Part shown: piece by piece, positions 10,726-22,195 of the stretch | How positions within the stretch are numbered: position 1 is the stretch's first letter | Layout of the letters: the number at the start of each line of letters is the position of its first letter | Assembly (NCBI GenBank): GCA_001936135.1 | Contig: CP012816.1 | Coordinates: forward strand, 2,725,501 to 2,789,500 | Source: Saccharomycopsis fibuligera x Saccharomycopsis cf. fibuligera | Lineage: Eukaryota > Ascomycota > Saccharomycetes > Ascoideales > Saccharomycopsidaceae | DNA length: 64,000 bases | Direction of reading: 5' to 3' | Program-made: the position numbers and the translations under genes | The notes under the pieces: generated by a model | What the model was told of the DNA's origin: nothing | Databases searched by the model: none | What the model saw: the letters and a program-made list of their open reading frames with translations, nothing else

Positions 10726-11361
10726 GTCAATTTTTTTTTATCTTTTAATACCTTTGAATATGCAATTTTTTCAATTTTTTATTCTGATTATATATTGGTT
10801 TGGCTGGAATTTTTCGCCACTAGTATATATATATATATATTTTTTTATTTGGACTTCGTGAATGAGATTATTTAATCTCCCAAGCTCACCTTTTAACCTT
10901 TCGATTTTTTTCCCGATCTACTGTTTCCACAAACAATTTTTAACCTTTTTTTTCTCGTCTATACTCTGAATATGATAAATTCTTCTATCGATTTAAAGTG
11001 TTATTGTTGAAAATTGTATCAAATTTAATCAGAGCATTATGACTATATTAACTGCTTATATCTGAAGGAAACTCCTTTGAGCGGTAGTTGCTAGGAGATA
11101 AGTCAATCCTGTAATAGTGAAGTAACAGTATATACCGTATACTAATTTAGGTGATAAGCTAACTGAATAATGAACTCCAATTCGTTTCCTTATCTCTTTT
11201 GCTATGAAATATGCGCCTAAACAAAATTGGTATTGCTTTTCAAATATTTAAGTTATTTCATAATTCACCCATTTTTCTCATGATAAAATTATAAAAAATT
11301 GCGAGTTTTTTTCATCACATCTTAAGAATTGCACACTTTAGTAAACATGTATGTATGTATG

Positions 11362-11414
<53 letters not shown>

Positions 11415-11569
11415 TAATTTGATCATTTTCTGCCCAGAGTTCAGTTTATCTCAAGCGGGAGACTATACTTGAAGTCGCGTGATAAAAAAAAAAAAAAAAA
11501 TAGATCATTTGCTATATTTCGAACAAATCTAATCAAAAACATGTTAAATTGCATGTATGTACAGTATGT
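10726..11569. other. Intergenic with microsatellites
   Basis: Convergent 3' regions of the adhesin and ICP55. It holds a TA run near 10822-10840, a compound ATGT/TA/TG tract at about 11346-11412, and an A run near 11485. No gene seen. Confidence 0.65.
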
Positions 11570-13150
11570 CTACTTTGGTAACTTCTTATCGCTCAAAATA
11601 TCAACAACATCAGTCTCATAAGGAGTAGTAACACCGTTTGCGGCTATACTTTCAATGTCAACAATTTCTTTGGCAGCTTCAACGGTCAAGTTTGTGTAAG
11701 TATTCTGCCCAACAGCAATATTATCTTCAACCCTAATACCAATTCCTCTGTAGTGGCTTGGAAAGCTGTGATCGTCAACTGGGAAATATACCCCTGGTTC
11801 TATGGTAATTACTTGATTCTTTTGAAGAAGTGCACTTCTAGAGTATCCAGGAACATCGTGGATATCTAGCCCAAGATTGTGGCCAATATAATGAGGATAC
11901 AACTTAGTAACATCCCAATGTTTCAAATTGCCCAAGCCTGGCAACTGTTTGAGCTCCTCTCTCAAATAGTCTACACTCTTCAAATGTATATCATGTAAAC
12001 TGAGAAGCCTGTCCGCAGTACAAAGCTCAATACACTTCTTGTTAACGTTTAAAACAGCTTGATAAAGCTCTTTTTGAGGTTCAGTGAACTTACCGTTAAC
12101 TGGCCATGTTCTAGAAATATCAGCACAGTATCCTCCAAGCTTACCACCTGCATCCACAAGTGCCAATTCTCCATCATAAAAGATATCGTCGTTTCTAGTG
12201 TAATGAATTGAAAGAGCATTAGGGCCGCCAGCAACCACTGGAACGTATGCATGACCAGAACAGCCGCCAGAAACAAAATTATATTCCAAGAATGATGCCA
12301 AAGTTCTTTCATTTCTAAAACGTTCGGCATATGCTTTATTGTATGCACGGCCAGATATTTGACCAGCTCTTCTTATCACTTTTATTTCGGCATCAGATTT
12401 GATCGCTCTCATCTGGCGCACTAATGGACCCAATGGTCTTACTTTGATGTTTGGGCCTCTATTTTTTATTATGTCCGAAATTGTTTCTGCTTGTGGGTTT
12501 TCTTTAACAGAAAAAAAAGAATCAAAAAGTGACGCAGTGGATTCTGCACTAGAGGGGCTATTGTCGAAGTATACCGTGCTGTTTCTCAATATAATTTTGG
12601 ATATATAATTTTTTATCTCATTGATGGAAGCGGCATGATCGGCATTAAATATCTCGACAGCACCTTGCTGACCGGTTCTAAAACCTTCCCATTGCTCAGC
12701 ATGAGCATCTTTTGGAGGCACAATCATATGTAGGACCACATCCTCAGTAGGGTCAGTTGAATGAGTTTCGAGGTGTTCAATAATGACAACAGAGTTTGGT
12801 TCGTCCCAACCGGTCAAGTAGAAAAGATCGGTGTTTTGTTGAAATGGATAGAAAACCGCGCCAGAGGCATACTTAACCTGATGACCAGGAATAATAGCAA
12901 CAGAGCCCTTTTGCATCTTCTGAGCAAGTTTGAGTCTTCTAGCATAGTATTCCAAGGCAGTGATTCCAGGGGTCAATTGGCCTGGTTGAACCATATGAGG
13001 TCTAGTTTCATACAATGGTTGTCCAGCATTTATTTCTGGGACCACGCGCTGAGATAACACTGAATATTGTCGGGGAAAACAGTTGGAGGGAATTCCACGG
13101 CATCTTAAGGCATTGGTTATGGCTTTCTGAATACTTCTTTGCAAAAGCAT
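11570..13150 (-). CDS. ICP55: Mitochondrial intermediate-cleaving aminopeptidase Icp55
   Basis: 526 residues from ATG at 13150. A basic N-terminus (MLLQRSIQKAITNALRCRG) suggests mitochondrial import. Residues ~45-190 form the aminopeptidase-P N domain, with LTPGITALEYYARR and YPFQQNTDLFYLTGWDEPNS, both hallmarks of this family. The C-terminal pita-bread (M24) domain has all metal ligands in place: VDAGGKLGGYCADISRTWP (two Asp), YIGHNLGLDIHD (His), ITIEPGVYFP (Glu) and IRVEDN (Glu). Family knowledge: Icp55 removes one residue from new N-termini left by the matrix processing peptidase, stabilising imported proteins under the N-end rule. S. cerevisiae Icp55 is 511 residues. No disruption. Confidence 0.92.
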   Translation of the reverse strand: MLLQRSIQKAITNALRCRGIPSNCFPRQYSVLSQRVVPEINAGQPLYETRPHMVQPGQLTPGITALEYYARRLKLAQKMQKGSVAIIPGHQVKYASGAVFYPFQQNTDLFYLTGWDEPNSVVIIEHLETHSTDPTEDVVLHMIVPPKDAHAEQWEGFRTGQQGAVEIFNADHAASINEIKNYISKIILRNSTVYFDNSPSSAESTASLFDSFFSVKENPQAETISDIIKNRGPNIKVRPLGPLVRQMRAIKSDAEIKVIRRAGQISGRAYNKAYAERFRNERTLASFLEYNFVSGGCSGHAYVPVVAGGPNALSIHYTRNDDIFYDGELALVDAGGKLGGYCADISRTWPVNGKFTEPQKELYQAVLNVNKKCIELCTADRLLSLHDIHLKSVDYLREELKQLPGLGNLKHWDVTKLYPHYIGHNLGLDIHDVPGYSRSALLQKNQVITIEPGVYFPVDDHSFPSHYRGIGIRVEDNIAVGQNTYTNLTVEAAKEIVDIESIAANGVTTPYETDVVDILSDKKLPK

Positions 13151-13443
13151 TTTTTTTTATTGCAGTAAATGTAAGCTCTTGCCTATTCCTTTCCTACCAA
13201 ATATACGATGCTATTTGCTATTGAAATTTTGCCTTTCGAAAGAAAATTTCGGGGAACGGACCAGGGCTATCAATCTAAACGAAAGCTTTCTAACACTTTA
13301 GGTTCTATACAACATGCTACGTTATACACTAAAGACAACGTCTAGTTGCCATTTGCTTTGTTGTATTTTTCATTACAGTTTTCATTAAATTTCGTTGTCA
13401 AAAGCAAAATAAGAGTATTTATAAACTATGCACCCCTCTATTA

Positions 13444-15506
13444 TCAATGCTTTTGGTTAGCTATAGTTGGAAATGTAGTATTGTCTGATAGCGATGAAAT
13501 CTCAAGATTGAACACAGAGTCTTCGGAGCTATCATTTTCCAAACTTCTATCTTTATTAATTTGTGGATTCTTTTCCGTTAGCAGTAAATCTTGTGTTTCT
13601 TGAATTGGCAACTCCTGTGTTTCTTGAATTGGCAACTCCTGTGTTGCTTGAAATGGTGAGACTTGCTCTGGGTTTGCTAATGTCTGAAGGTATTTAAGAT
13701 TTACTTTGTCGAGATTATTCTGGCTATTATGGTTGTGCATTTCTTTTTTATATGCTATCTTACTATTTGAAATTCTCCAAGAAGAAAAATACTTTTGTTT
13801 CACTGCTTTCTTGTGCTTATCAATGCGAGCCGCTTTGAAGCCAATAATTATAAATAAGGACTCATTTGGTAATATTGTCCTCCATGAAGCTTCTTTGGCT
13901 CCAAGAGTAGAAAATCCACAAATAGAGATGCTTCGGGAAAAATCGTTAACAATCCTTTTAGGTTTCTTATTCTTGGCATTATCATTTTTGTAAATCAACA
14001 ATGCTTTATCCAAAAATAGCTGCTTGAGCATCATAATGAACTCTTCCTCGCTAATACTGTTAAGCTCTGTTGAAACTAACTCAGCACACAATTTAGACAT
14101 GCAATCCGGGAAATTGTCTGTTTTGGTTGAAAGCGTTAAAAGTCTAAAGGCTTTTCTCAAATGAAGTTTGTTTCTAACTTCCTGGTCCACCGTAATGCTA
14201 TATTCTTGTCCTGCTTTCAATAATGTGCAAGTTAAACATTGGAAATTATCATCTGCAGATTCTTCTGCGAAATAGCAACATTGATGGCAAAGCTTTGCGC
14301 ACTTTTGGCATTTTATCTAGTTTACTTATTAGTATACTTTTTTTTACATAGAATGTTAGTATAGTTCTGGAACAGCAAACTTACCAGTTTTGTTGCAAGA
14401 GCTGCTAAAATTTTTGAACTGCCGCATTCACAGTTATGTGCTAGATGCTCTTGTACTGGGTTGTCTTTCTCTATTACTATTTCCGGAGTATGTAAAACAT
14501 CCAGCAGTTTTTCTTTGCTCTTGGGTCTCAAGGAAGATGTTGAAGGTTTCGCGACTTTGTACTGATGAATTTTTTGTTGTGTGCAGGAACTGTCTTCGGC
14601 TAAATTTTGTCTGTGTTTCTTGTCATTTTTATTTATTATTGTTAACTTAATTTTTGGTTCTTGAGATAATAGGGCAACAGAGTCAATGCGGTGATTTATT
14701 ATACTTTTAGATCTGCTAGGCAAAAATTGTTTAGCTGTTAAACTTGATAACGCAGCACTTTATTTGTTAATATTCTCTACTTCAAAATAAATTATAGGCA
14801 AATTTTATTTCACTTACCTGTGGAATATGCTGGCAAGCTGTGGTGCTCCTTTAAGTCTCAAATCGTTTAAATTATTTACTAAAAACTTTGGATACTTTTG
14901 CGAAATATTCGCAGAGATGAAGTACTTTGTCGTCATGGAACTCTTCTTTTGTTTTGTGAGTAGTAGTCTTGCGGCCATTATTTTTGTATTCGGTAAATTA
15001 GGTAGCGTTTGTGTGTCCACAATGAATTTTTTAAGCGAGATATGTATTTCTTTTCTAAAATGATCCAACGTTTTGGCCATGGTTTCGGGATTTCTAATAT
15101 CGTTCAAGTTATTATTGAGTGTTGAATCTGAAAAGTGCTGAAAATTGAAGACATGAGATTCCTTAATATCTGCTTGCCTAGCATCTTCCATAATGTCAAT
15201 GCTCAAAGACACTAAATCTTTGGACTGCAAAAGCTGAAAAACATCTTCTTCAATCCAGTTTACCAAAAGATCAGCTTCAGGAGAGTATTTTTTCCGTATT
15301 CTTTTTATATTTAAGATTCGAAGATTGTAATTCTTTCCAGATTTTGGTAAGCCATAGAAAGCATCATAAGTGTCATCTTCGAATGCTTCTTCTGGTAACA
15401 AATCACGAAGATACGCAATACACCCAACGGCAATCAAAACAAATTCCTGGACAAGCCTAAGCGACTCCTCGTCTGTTATTCCAAGTTCCACCTTAGTGCT
15501 GCTCAT
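13444..15506 (-). CDS. HOP1: Meiotic HORMA-domain axis protein Hop1 (two introns)
   Basis: Exons 15506-14818, 14715-14385 and 14316-13444 join in frame to 630 residues (S. cerevisiae Hop1 is 605). Intron 1 (102 bases) has donor GTAAGT, branch TATTAAC and a TAGCAG double acceptor. Intron 2 (68 bases) has donor GTAAGT, branch TACTAAC and acceptor ACTAG. Exon 1 encodes the HORMA domain (about 10-220), including RLVQEFVLIAVGCIAYLRDL and PEADLLVNWIEEDVF, as in Hop1. Exons 2-3 together build a PHD-like zinc finger at ~326-375: CEC, CQKC, CHQC and CLTC. It only forms after splicing. The tail has an exact TQELPIQE repeat. Family knowledge: Hop1 coats meiotic chromosome axes, recruits Mek1 and steers recombination to homologs. 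Identification rests on HORMA plus zinc finger. Confidence 0.85.
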
Positions 15507-15532
15507 TGTTTAGCAGATTAGAATGGTAGGAT

Positions 15533-15566
<34 letters not shown>

Positions 15567-15852
15567 ACAGCAGAAGAGCACTCAGGAGCAATGTGTCTTC
15601 TTATATATAGCGCTTAATCGACGCGCATATTGCCTCTCAACCAACCAGATGTCGGCGCTTAGCAAAGTACTTGCTACAACTAAATTAAGATTAAAATTAA
15701 AATATAATAAAAACAAAAAGACACTAGTAAAACAGTAGGTAAAAAAAAAAAAAAAAAGAAAAAAAAAAAGAAAAAAGTAAGTGAAATATACAGACACCAA
15801 CAAATGTAATCAAGAAACAAAAATAATAAGTGAATAAATCATCTTTCGGTAC
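15507..15852. other. HOP1 upstream and SPT16 downstream spacer
   Basis: Holds an A run of about 29 bases at 15535-15563 and a second A-rich tract near 15740-15775. No gene. Confidence 0.6.
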
Positions 15853-18800
15853 TCATCTTCTGCCACGAACATCCCTTTCTTTTCTATTGTCGTCTCTAGC
15901 GGCTTTTCTTTCCATTTCGTCCCAATCTTCCCCTTCCTCAGTCTCACTAGCACTGGCTTCACTTTCTTCTTCATCAGAAAATTCTTCAGAACTGTATTCT
16001 TCATCGTCCTCATCGTCCTCATCTTCCTCTTGTGACGAGAGTTCAAATGCAGATTCCTCTTCTTCTTCGCTTTCTTCCTCATCACTACCGTCACCAGTCA
16101 AGAAACTCCAACCTCCGTCTTCAAAAAAGCCGTGAGGATCGGCAACAATCGTTTTCATAATTTGAGTCCAGTTTAAACTAATTCTACCCTCAGAGTACGG
16201 TATATCAATATCTGTAAGCCAGTTTTTCACATCTTCAAGAACGCCCATTGGAATAGTGTTAACATGAACCACTGGTTTAGAGAAATCTTTGAAGACAAAA
16301 ACCAAATCAAAGTTCTTCAACCCAAATTGAATTCTTTCCAAATGAGCAATCTCAACTTCGGCCAAAGTGATAACCAAAAACGGCGTGTCGACAAGTTGCA
16401 CTAAACAGTCTCTGGTAGGCATAAGAAAAACAGAAGATCTAACCGGAACACCATCAAAACCAAGTTCTCTGAATGGAATATCTAAATCGACAAGACCATT
16501 AGAAGCATCGCTAATCTGTTCTGCGAAAGTCTTGAACTCTTTGTCAAGTATGATTCTTCTCTTTCTTTCTTCTTCTTCTTGTTCCAATTCATCATCATCG
16601 CCATATCTGTATCTACGTCTTCTACCTCCTGTTTCATCAATACCACCTTCACTAGCTTCTCTGTAAAACTGAATATCGTAAGTCTTCTTCTTGCCCATCA
16701 TTATTGGGGTTTTTAAATGACAGTGAATCAAGACGATCAATTCGTCCTGAGATGGCTGAAAGAACAAGTGCTTGATGTTACTGAACAAAATATCAACTTT
16801 TTGGTCTGGTCTCATTGGCGATTGATATCTAATACCATTTTGGTGAATGAAAACAGTACCAAGAGCCTTTTTCGAGTCGGGTGCAGGCCTCATAGCCACA
16901 GAATCCAATCTCCTAGCTTTACCTGGCTTAGCCAAAATTAATTTAGCTTGCTCAACAACACCAGCCATGGCCTTCTTTTCAGACTCTCTTTTGATGGCGC
17001 CTTTCTTTAAGTCAGAGATCTGCTGGAAAACACGACTCAATCTTTCGCCATCCTTGGATCTGAAAGTGAAACTTCTGATAAAAGTATTGTCATCACCTTC
17101 TTCGTATGGGAGATCGCCTTTTCTGGATGCAATACCACCAGGAGAGTTGAAATTCAAACGAAGGTAAGTATAGTCATTTTCTTCAGTTTTGGAACCATTT
17201 TTATATGAATTGATATGGAAAGGCACTGGTCTACCACATATTGGTAAAAGAATAGTCTGTGATTTTGCATCGACGTGCAATCTGAGGTCCTTGACATTGG
17301 TCGGGATCTGAGTATCTCTTACGTAAGATTCGTATCTCTTAAACGTTGGTCTATTTTCATCAGGATTGATGGTGTCAGAGGCTGAAAATCTAGCGAGACC
17401 TTCTTTCTGCCTTTTCTCATGCAACTTTTTTTGAGTTTCTTTTCTGATCATTTCTTGGTCGTGATCTTCATTCTTGGTCTCGCCTCTCAATTTAGTTTTC
17501 AAAATTTTTGATTGACCCGCAAGAATATCTTCATTCTTTCTTTTCTTTGGTGCAGAGGATACAGCAGCACTGGAATTTCTGCTTTTAGATTCTCTGCCAC
17601 CATTACTCGACTTACCCAAATCTGGCTTTGTCTCTTCCTCTTCTTCATCATCTTTGAAAAAAAATGAAATGTCGCTTTTAGCTTTGTTTCCCTCTGTGAG
17701 AATAATTGGTTCAGAATTGGTCACACGAATGGTGTCTATCAACGACAAGGAATAAGTTTTGTCTTTTGGATCCTTTGCACTTTCGTTTTCAAGCCCTTGA
17801 AAGCCAACAACCACGTTTAACACTGACCCAGCATGAATGGTTCTTTCATTTTTACCATTAAGCACAAAAGTTCCGTCTCTGAATTCAATACCAGTTAACC
17901 AACCAACATTCTTCACAAAATAAGATTCCAAATCTGGTCTTTCAGCCTTCACAAAGTTTAAAGCAGTATTGTATATAGTCTTTGCTAATGTGCCATCTTT
18001 TATCACTGAAAATACTTTCTTTTGAAGTTTCAATAAGAAATCGTAATTTTTTTCAACTTCTTTGGTTGGATCTATTAAGAAAGATCTTCCTATATTGGAG
18101 CAATAGGCTTTGTATCTTAACCCAATGGATGCTATGATAACGCCACCATGTAACGATTCCGAATTTGATTGGGCAGAAGGTCTAAGATCATATTTTCCAC
18201 CAGACTGAATGATTGGACTGTAACACCAATCCAAGTTAGATGGATCAAAGTCGTTACCAATCTTTTTCTTTTTGTTATTGAAAAATTTGGCATCATCAAT
18301 TTTTTGTTCAATTTTCTCACTCAATTTTTCATGAGAAATAGATTTTTCCTCGTCTACGATACTAACCATTTCGTCACTGAAATATTCAAGCATAACAGAA
18401 GAAGTCTTGGAAGCAATTCTAGTGGCTCTAATTTCTTCATCATCTTTAACTTCCATCACTTGAGACAACCCAGCAGCAATATCAATTTTAGTAAAATCCC
18501 CTTCTCTTTTAGACCAGACAGAATTCCATTCGTCTATGAATTTGCCTTCAAATTTATCTTTCAATACTAAGCCAACATTGTTGCCTGCGGACTTCACTTC
18601 ATCAATCAAGTTTTCAAACTGCTTTTTGTTATGATCCGGATCTTTATTTCTAGCCCAAATCAACACATTTGGTGACTTTATCCCATTGAGATGTTTAGCT
18701 TTCGACACTGAAGTCACGAAGATCACCTTAGATTTTGTCACTAACAATGCGGTGGCAGGGAACTGATAACCAAGAAGCCAGTTATGTAAAACTGTAGACT

Positions 18801-18945
18801 TTTGGTATGGATTACCTTCGTCATTGGCACCAATCAAAATTAAAACCGATTGAGCAGAATTGAAAGTTGCTGGATCAGAAAGCTTTCTTTGAATGTGCAG
18901 GACTCTATTTTTAAAATTTTGTGGGTCAATGTAAATATCTGACAT
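15853..18945 (-). CDS. SPT16: FACT histone chaperone large subunit Spt16
   Basis: 1030 residues from ATG at 18945, the family's usual size. The N-terminal pseudo-aminopeptidase domain (~1-440) opens with [21 protein letters not shown], a near-invariant Spt16 motif. An acidic linker, [11 protein letters not shown], follows near 455. The dimerisation and middle (double PH-like) domains cover ~520-930, with [22 protein letters not shown] and [20 protein letters not shown]. The last ~85 residues are a Glu/Asp/Ser-rich tail that binds H2A-H2B, ending in a basic patch (KERDVRGRR). Spt16 with Pob3 and Nhp6 forms FACT, which loosens and rebuilds nucleosomes during transcription and replication. Complete and single-exon. 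It lies upstream of HOP1 on the same strand. Confidence 0.97.
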   Translation of the reverse strand: MSDIYIDPQNFKNRVLHIQRKLSDPATFNSAQSVLILIGANDEGNPYQKSTVLHNWLLGYQFPATALLVTKSKVIFVTSVSKAKHLNGIKSPNVLIWARNKDPDHNKKQFENLIDEVKSAGNNVGLVLKDKFEGKFIDEWNSVWSKREGDFTKIDIAAGLSQVMEVKDDEEIRATRIASKTSSVMLEYFSDEMVSIVDEEKSISHEKLSEKIEQKIDDAKFFNNKKKKIGNDFDPSNLDWCYSPIIQSGGKYDLRPSAQSNSESLHGGVIIASIGLRYKAYCSNIGRSFLIDPTKEVEKNYDFLLKLQKKVFSVIKDGTLAKTIYNTALNFVKAERPDLESYFVKNVGWLTGIEFRDGTFVLNGKNERTIHAGSVLNVVVGFQGLENESAKDPKDKTYSLSLIDTIRVTNSEPIILTEGNKAKSDISFFFKDDEEEEETKPDLGKSSNGGRESKSRNSSAAVSSAPKKRKNEDILAGQSKILKTKLRGETKNEDHDQEMIRKETQKKLHEKRQKEGLARFSASDTINPDENRPTFKRYESYVRDTQIPTNVKDLRLHVDAKSQTILLPICGRPVPFHINSYKNGSKTEENDYTYLRLNFNSPGGIASRKGDLPYEEGDDNTFIRSFTFRSKDGERLSRVFQQISDLKKGAIKRESEKKAMAGVVEQAKLILAKPGKARRLDSVAMRPAPDSKKALGTVFIHQNGIRYQSPMRPDQKVDILFSNIKHLFFQPSQDELIVLIHCHLKTPIMMGKKKTYDIQFYREASEGGIDETGGRRRRYRYGDDDELEQEEEERKRRIILDKEFKTFAEQISDASNGLVDLDIPFRELGFDGVPVRSSVFLMPTRDCLVQLVDTPFLVITLAEVEIAHLERIQFGLKNFDLVFVFKDFSKPVVHVNTIPMGVLEDVKNWLTDIDIPYSEGRISLNWTQIMKTIVADPHGFFEDGGWSFLTGDGSDEEESEEEEESAFELSSQEEDEDDEDDEEYSSEEFSDEEESEASASETEEGEDWDEMERKAARDDNRKERDVRGRR

Positions 18946-19887
18946 TGCTGTTGAAAACTAGTTAAGAACTTTCAAAAACTGATGTGAAAAAAAAAAAAAA
19001 AAAAGAAAGAAAAAGAAAACCTTATCCAAAAATCTATTTCCTGAAAATACCGAATTTATCGAAGTCAAATCTTAATGACTTTTCAAAAATTACTAAAATA
19101 TTTGATCTCGATAAATGCCACTAGTTTTCAATTTTTGATGAGAAATGATCAGCAAAAACAAAAGCGACACCAAGAGCTCTTTTTCTTTGAAGATATTTTT
19201 TGTTTTACGCGTTACAGTCTGCTTTTTCGATTTTTTTGCTTGTCGTGTTTGATGAGCATGTGACGTGGATGATTCATGCATAATATCACATATAAATGCA
19301 CCTTTACGTTAAATAGCAAAATACCAAGTTTCGTTATAAATGTAGAAGCGCTATAAATTCTATTCTTATGAAAGCTACTGTGCTAGCAAATATTGTCTCA
19401 AGGGTATTCAAGGACTATTATATTACATTGTTTATTGCAAGGAATCGTTGCTAGGGTGGTGCGGTAAACAACAATAATGTAGTTGATTTAGTGAGAAAGC
19501 TTGCTACTTTAAGTTTGCACTTTTGTCTAACTCAGGTATCGATTCTAAACAGTTTTTTTCATTTACCGGTTTATAATAATTATGCCGAGATTGCAACACG
19601 AGAAAAACTTAACACCTATAAACTAATACAACCCGTTCTACACTAATTTGCTGCTAGCAAAGATCCCCTCGAGCTAATATTCGTTTGAATCGTGCAGGTT
19701 TGATAGTCTTTTTATAGCCGCAAACTAAGCAACAGAAATAAAAGTTCATGAAAAACCAACAAAAAAATTCACTCGCTCAAAGAAAATACAAACCAAACTT
19801 CAAGAAAAAAAAAGTACAATATTACACAACACAAGCAAAAAGATGTGATAAAAATAATATACATATATGTAAAAAAAACAATTTTTT
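18946..19887. other. Intergenic, nothing recognised
   Basis: Covers the SPT16 promoter and the 3' side of the next minus-strand gene. An A/AAAG-rich tract lies at 18988-19018. Two 62-codon ORFs at about 19075-19281 overlap on opposite strands and show no coding signal. Confidence 0.55.
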
Positions 19888-20655
19888 TTACGGATATTTG
19901 GCTTCTTGTACTAGGTAGGGAGTAGCAGGCTCTAAAAAATAATCAAAATCATCTTCAATAACATCTCTATCCTGTATACTCGCACAGCAGTTTAATAAGC
20001 TTTCTTGCTCTTCAGGAGGCTGGGATTTTTTCTTCCAGCATCTTTTGACTTTGTAAGCAATGTCTTGAAAACTATTTATCAACACTACTTCCTCCTCTGT
20101 ATCTTCGTAGTTGTTTAAATTTGTGTATTCTTGTGGGGTGTAAAACACTTTAGCACCTTTGATCTCTGCAGAGACAGCCTTTGAGTCTATGTCATTATGC
20201 ATTCGTTGAACGGTGTTTGGAGAGCAAGATCTTGGTGAATCAACATGAATATGGTTCTTGTTGATATTGTCTTTGATAAAGGTTTCAGAAGAAGTTTCAT
20301 TATTGATTTCGTATTCGTCACCGAATGGGCATGCTAATGGCAGAGAGCTTTCATCATCATGGTCACTATTAATATCATCTGTTTCGTTATTGGCATAAAT
20401 GGTAGTTAGGTTAGACGGTGTGAATGATTTATTGCTCAAAGAGTGCCTTTTGGCCGCCAGTTTGGCTGCTGATTTAGGTACCGATTTAAAAAGTTTTTGA
20501 GCAGTTCTAGAAATTGTTGACCTAAAAGTTCCTTTCAGTTGCCTTGGTTTGTGGAGGCAATCCTGTTCGTCGTTGGAACTACTACTTGGATTCAAGAGCC
20601 AGCAAACAGAATCGAAAGAGGAAACATCGTCAAAAGGGTTGACCAAAGCATTCAT
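19888..20655 (-). CDS. Unrecognised 255-residue protein with KSxPK motif
   Basis: ATG at 20655. I do not recognise it. It starts MNALVNPFDDVSSF, has a basic segment FKSVPKSAAKLAAKRHSL at ~55-75, then a long acidic and Asn/Ser-rich region including the proline-directed sites SPRSCSPNT. The C-terminus is acidic with aromatics (DDFDYFLEPATPYLVQ). A similar basic segment, KSAPKATRKMAAAANRRSL, occurs in the 69-residue protein at 21986-22195 on the same strand, so the two may be related. It is largely disordered by composition, with no membrane segment or known domain. A regulatory or adaptor role would be a guess. Confidence 0.6.
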   Translation of the reverse strand: MNALVNPFDDVSSFDSVCWLLNPSSSSNDEQDCLHKPRQLKGTFRSTISRTAQKLFKSVPKSAAKLAAKRHSLSNKSFTPSNLTTIYANNETDDINSDHDDESSLPLACPFGDEYEINNETSSETFIKDNINKNHIHVDSPRSCSPNTVQRMHNDIDSKAVSAEIKGAKVFYTPQEYTNLNNYEDTEEEVVLINSFQDIAYKVKRCWKKKSQPPEEQESLLNCCASIQDRDVIEDDFDYFLEPATPYLVQEAKYP

Positions 20656-21273
20656 CGTAACAAAAATTCGCGAATATTATAATTTCAATGATAAATGACT
20701 AGCCAAGAGTCGGATGTAAAATACAAATCTAGAGGATGGATAGCATCTGAATAAATATCTGTAGAATTTGCAGCAATTTAAAACATTCCTTTGATTATGC
20801 ATGTTGAGAAGCGAAGGAAAAAATGATAAAGGAAAATTAAGACGTGGATAAAACAAAGTCACTTGATCATCAATTACTATGCGCGTTGTAAACCATAACT
20901 GACTACCCTTCTTGTAAGTGGTAATTCCAATTAATAGGAATTCCGTCTTACTCAGTATTATATGCTCATGATTTATTTCCCACATCTGTTGGGGACTAAA
21001 CTATGTTTACACTTAGCTGTGGGCGAGCCTCAACTTCTGTAAATTTTGATACCCGGCCTGATTTTCCCGTCACAAGACATATTTTTTTTTGCCAGATTTT
21101 TGGGTTTTTGACATATCGATCGACCAAGAGAAGGAAAAACGCTTTATTTACTTTTTCGTTAACCGCTTTTTGTTTGCCCAACCAAATGCGGAGTAGCAGA
21201 GGGTTTAAATTCAAGGTGAATTCTCGCCTCTGGAGCCAAACTCTCACACCAATTCTCATTTTTGATTCTTTTT

Positions 21274-21305
<32 letters not shown>

Positions 21306-21985
21306 TCATTTGTCCGAAAGTTCCTGTGACTCAATGGTCACGCTTTTTATTTTGCTTCCTTACTCGGCGCCGCACTTCCCACTTAACATTATGTGGGCCG
21401 CATAACCATATAAAAATTACTGGACATACATTAATGTCCACATATAAAATGAGCCGCCATGAACAATAGCGGATAATTTCTTAAGCAAGTACCTGCGGGG
21501 TTTGCTGATGTTCTTAGTTTCAAGATGTGGAGATATTGTGCTGCGGGTGTTGCTTTTTATGTCTATTAATCAGCAAGTTTCAACCTATAGGCTTCTTTCA
21601 AGATATTGTATTTTCCATATTCTACGTTACCGGAAAGGAGAATAAGCAGAAACAAGTTACCATATGTGTTAGAGTATTAAGCGTAAAAGGATATCACAAA
21701 AGGAATCATGCTAAGCAAGCAGATACTTAAAAATAATAATAATAATAGAAAATAAAAAAAAAATAAAAAAATAACATAGGAAGGCAAGGGATTTGAACTG
21801 TCGTCAATCGTTAAAAAACTCAAAAAAAATATATTATAAACTAAAAGTAAAATAAAACACAAAAGAAAACGATACAAAAAATATTCAAGAAACTGACCAA
21901 AAAGATACCAAAATAAAAACAAAGTAAAGAATTTTTTTTCTAGCGCACTGTGATGAATTTAGGGCATTTTGAATAGCAATAAAGC
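20656..21985. other. Intergenic with CTTT microsatellite
   Basis: Upstream of the 255-residue gene. Contains a (CTTT)n tract at about 21274-21307 and purine-rich low complexity at 21730-21880. The ORFs here are frame shadows of the tract. The sequence CATATAAAATG near 21441 could be a TATA element on the plus strand, but no plus-strand gene follows. Confidence 0.5.
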
Positions 21986-22195
21986 TTATACCAAGTTCAT
22001 GTCCTCATGAAGATCATGGAAAAACTTTTCCCAATAAGAATCAGCATAACTGCTACCACCAGACTGTGACTGTTGCTTTGGTTTGCTTGTTATTGTAAGC
22101 AATGATCTTCTGTTAGCGGCAGCTGCCATTTTTCTTGTTGCTTTTGGAGCAGATTTGGCCAAACTGGCGTACGAAGTCTTGGCTAAAGGATTCAT
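21986..22195 (-). CDS. Small 69-residue protein, possible relative of 19888-20655
   Basis: ATG at 22195; the upstream extension of the frame lacks an ATG. It starts MNPLAKTSYASLAKSAPK and then has RKMAAAANRRSL, a basic alanine-rich helix. A Gln/Ser/Gly linker follows, then an acidic aromatic tail (YWEKFFHDLHEDMNLV). The motif KSxPKxxxKxAAxxxxRxSL is shared with the 255-residue protein about 1.3 kb away on the same strand. Both begin MNxL. No known family recognised. Small size and lack of homology by eye keep confidence moderate. Confidence 0.5.
   Translation of the reverse strand: MNPLAKTSYASLAKSAPKATRKMAAAANRRSLLTITSKPKQQSQSGGSSYADSYWEKFFHDLHEDMNLV

Noticed and set aside
15830-16135. Ser-rich 101-codon plus-strand ORF
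   Set aside because: It is the antisense shadow of the acidic SPT16 tail.
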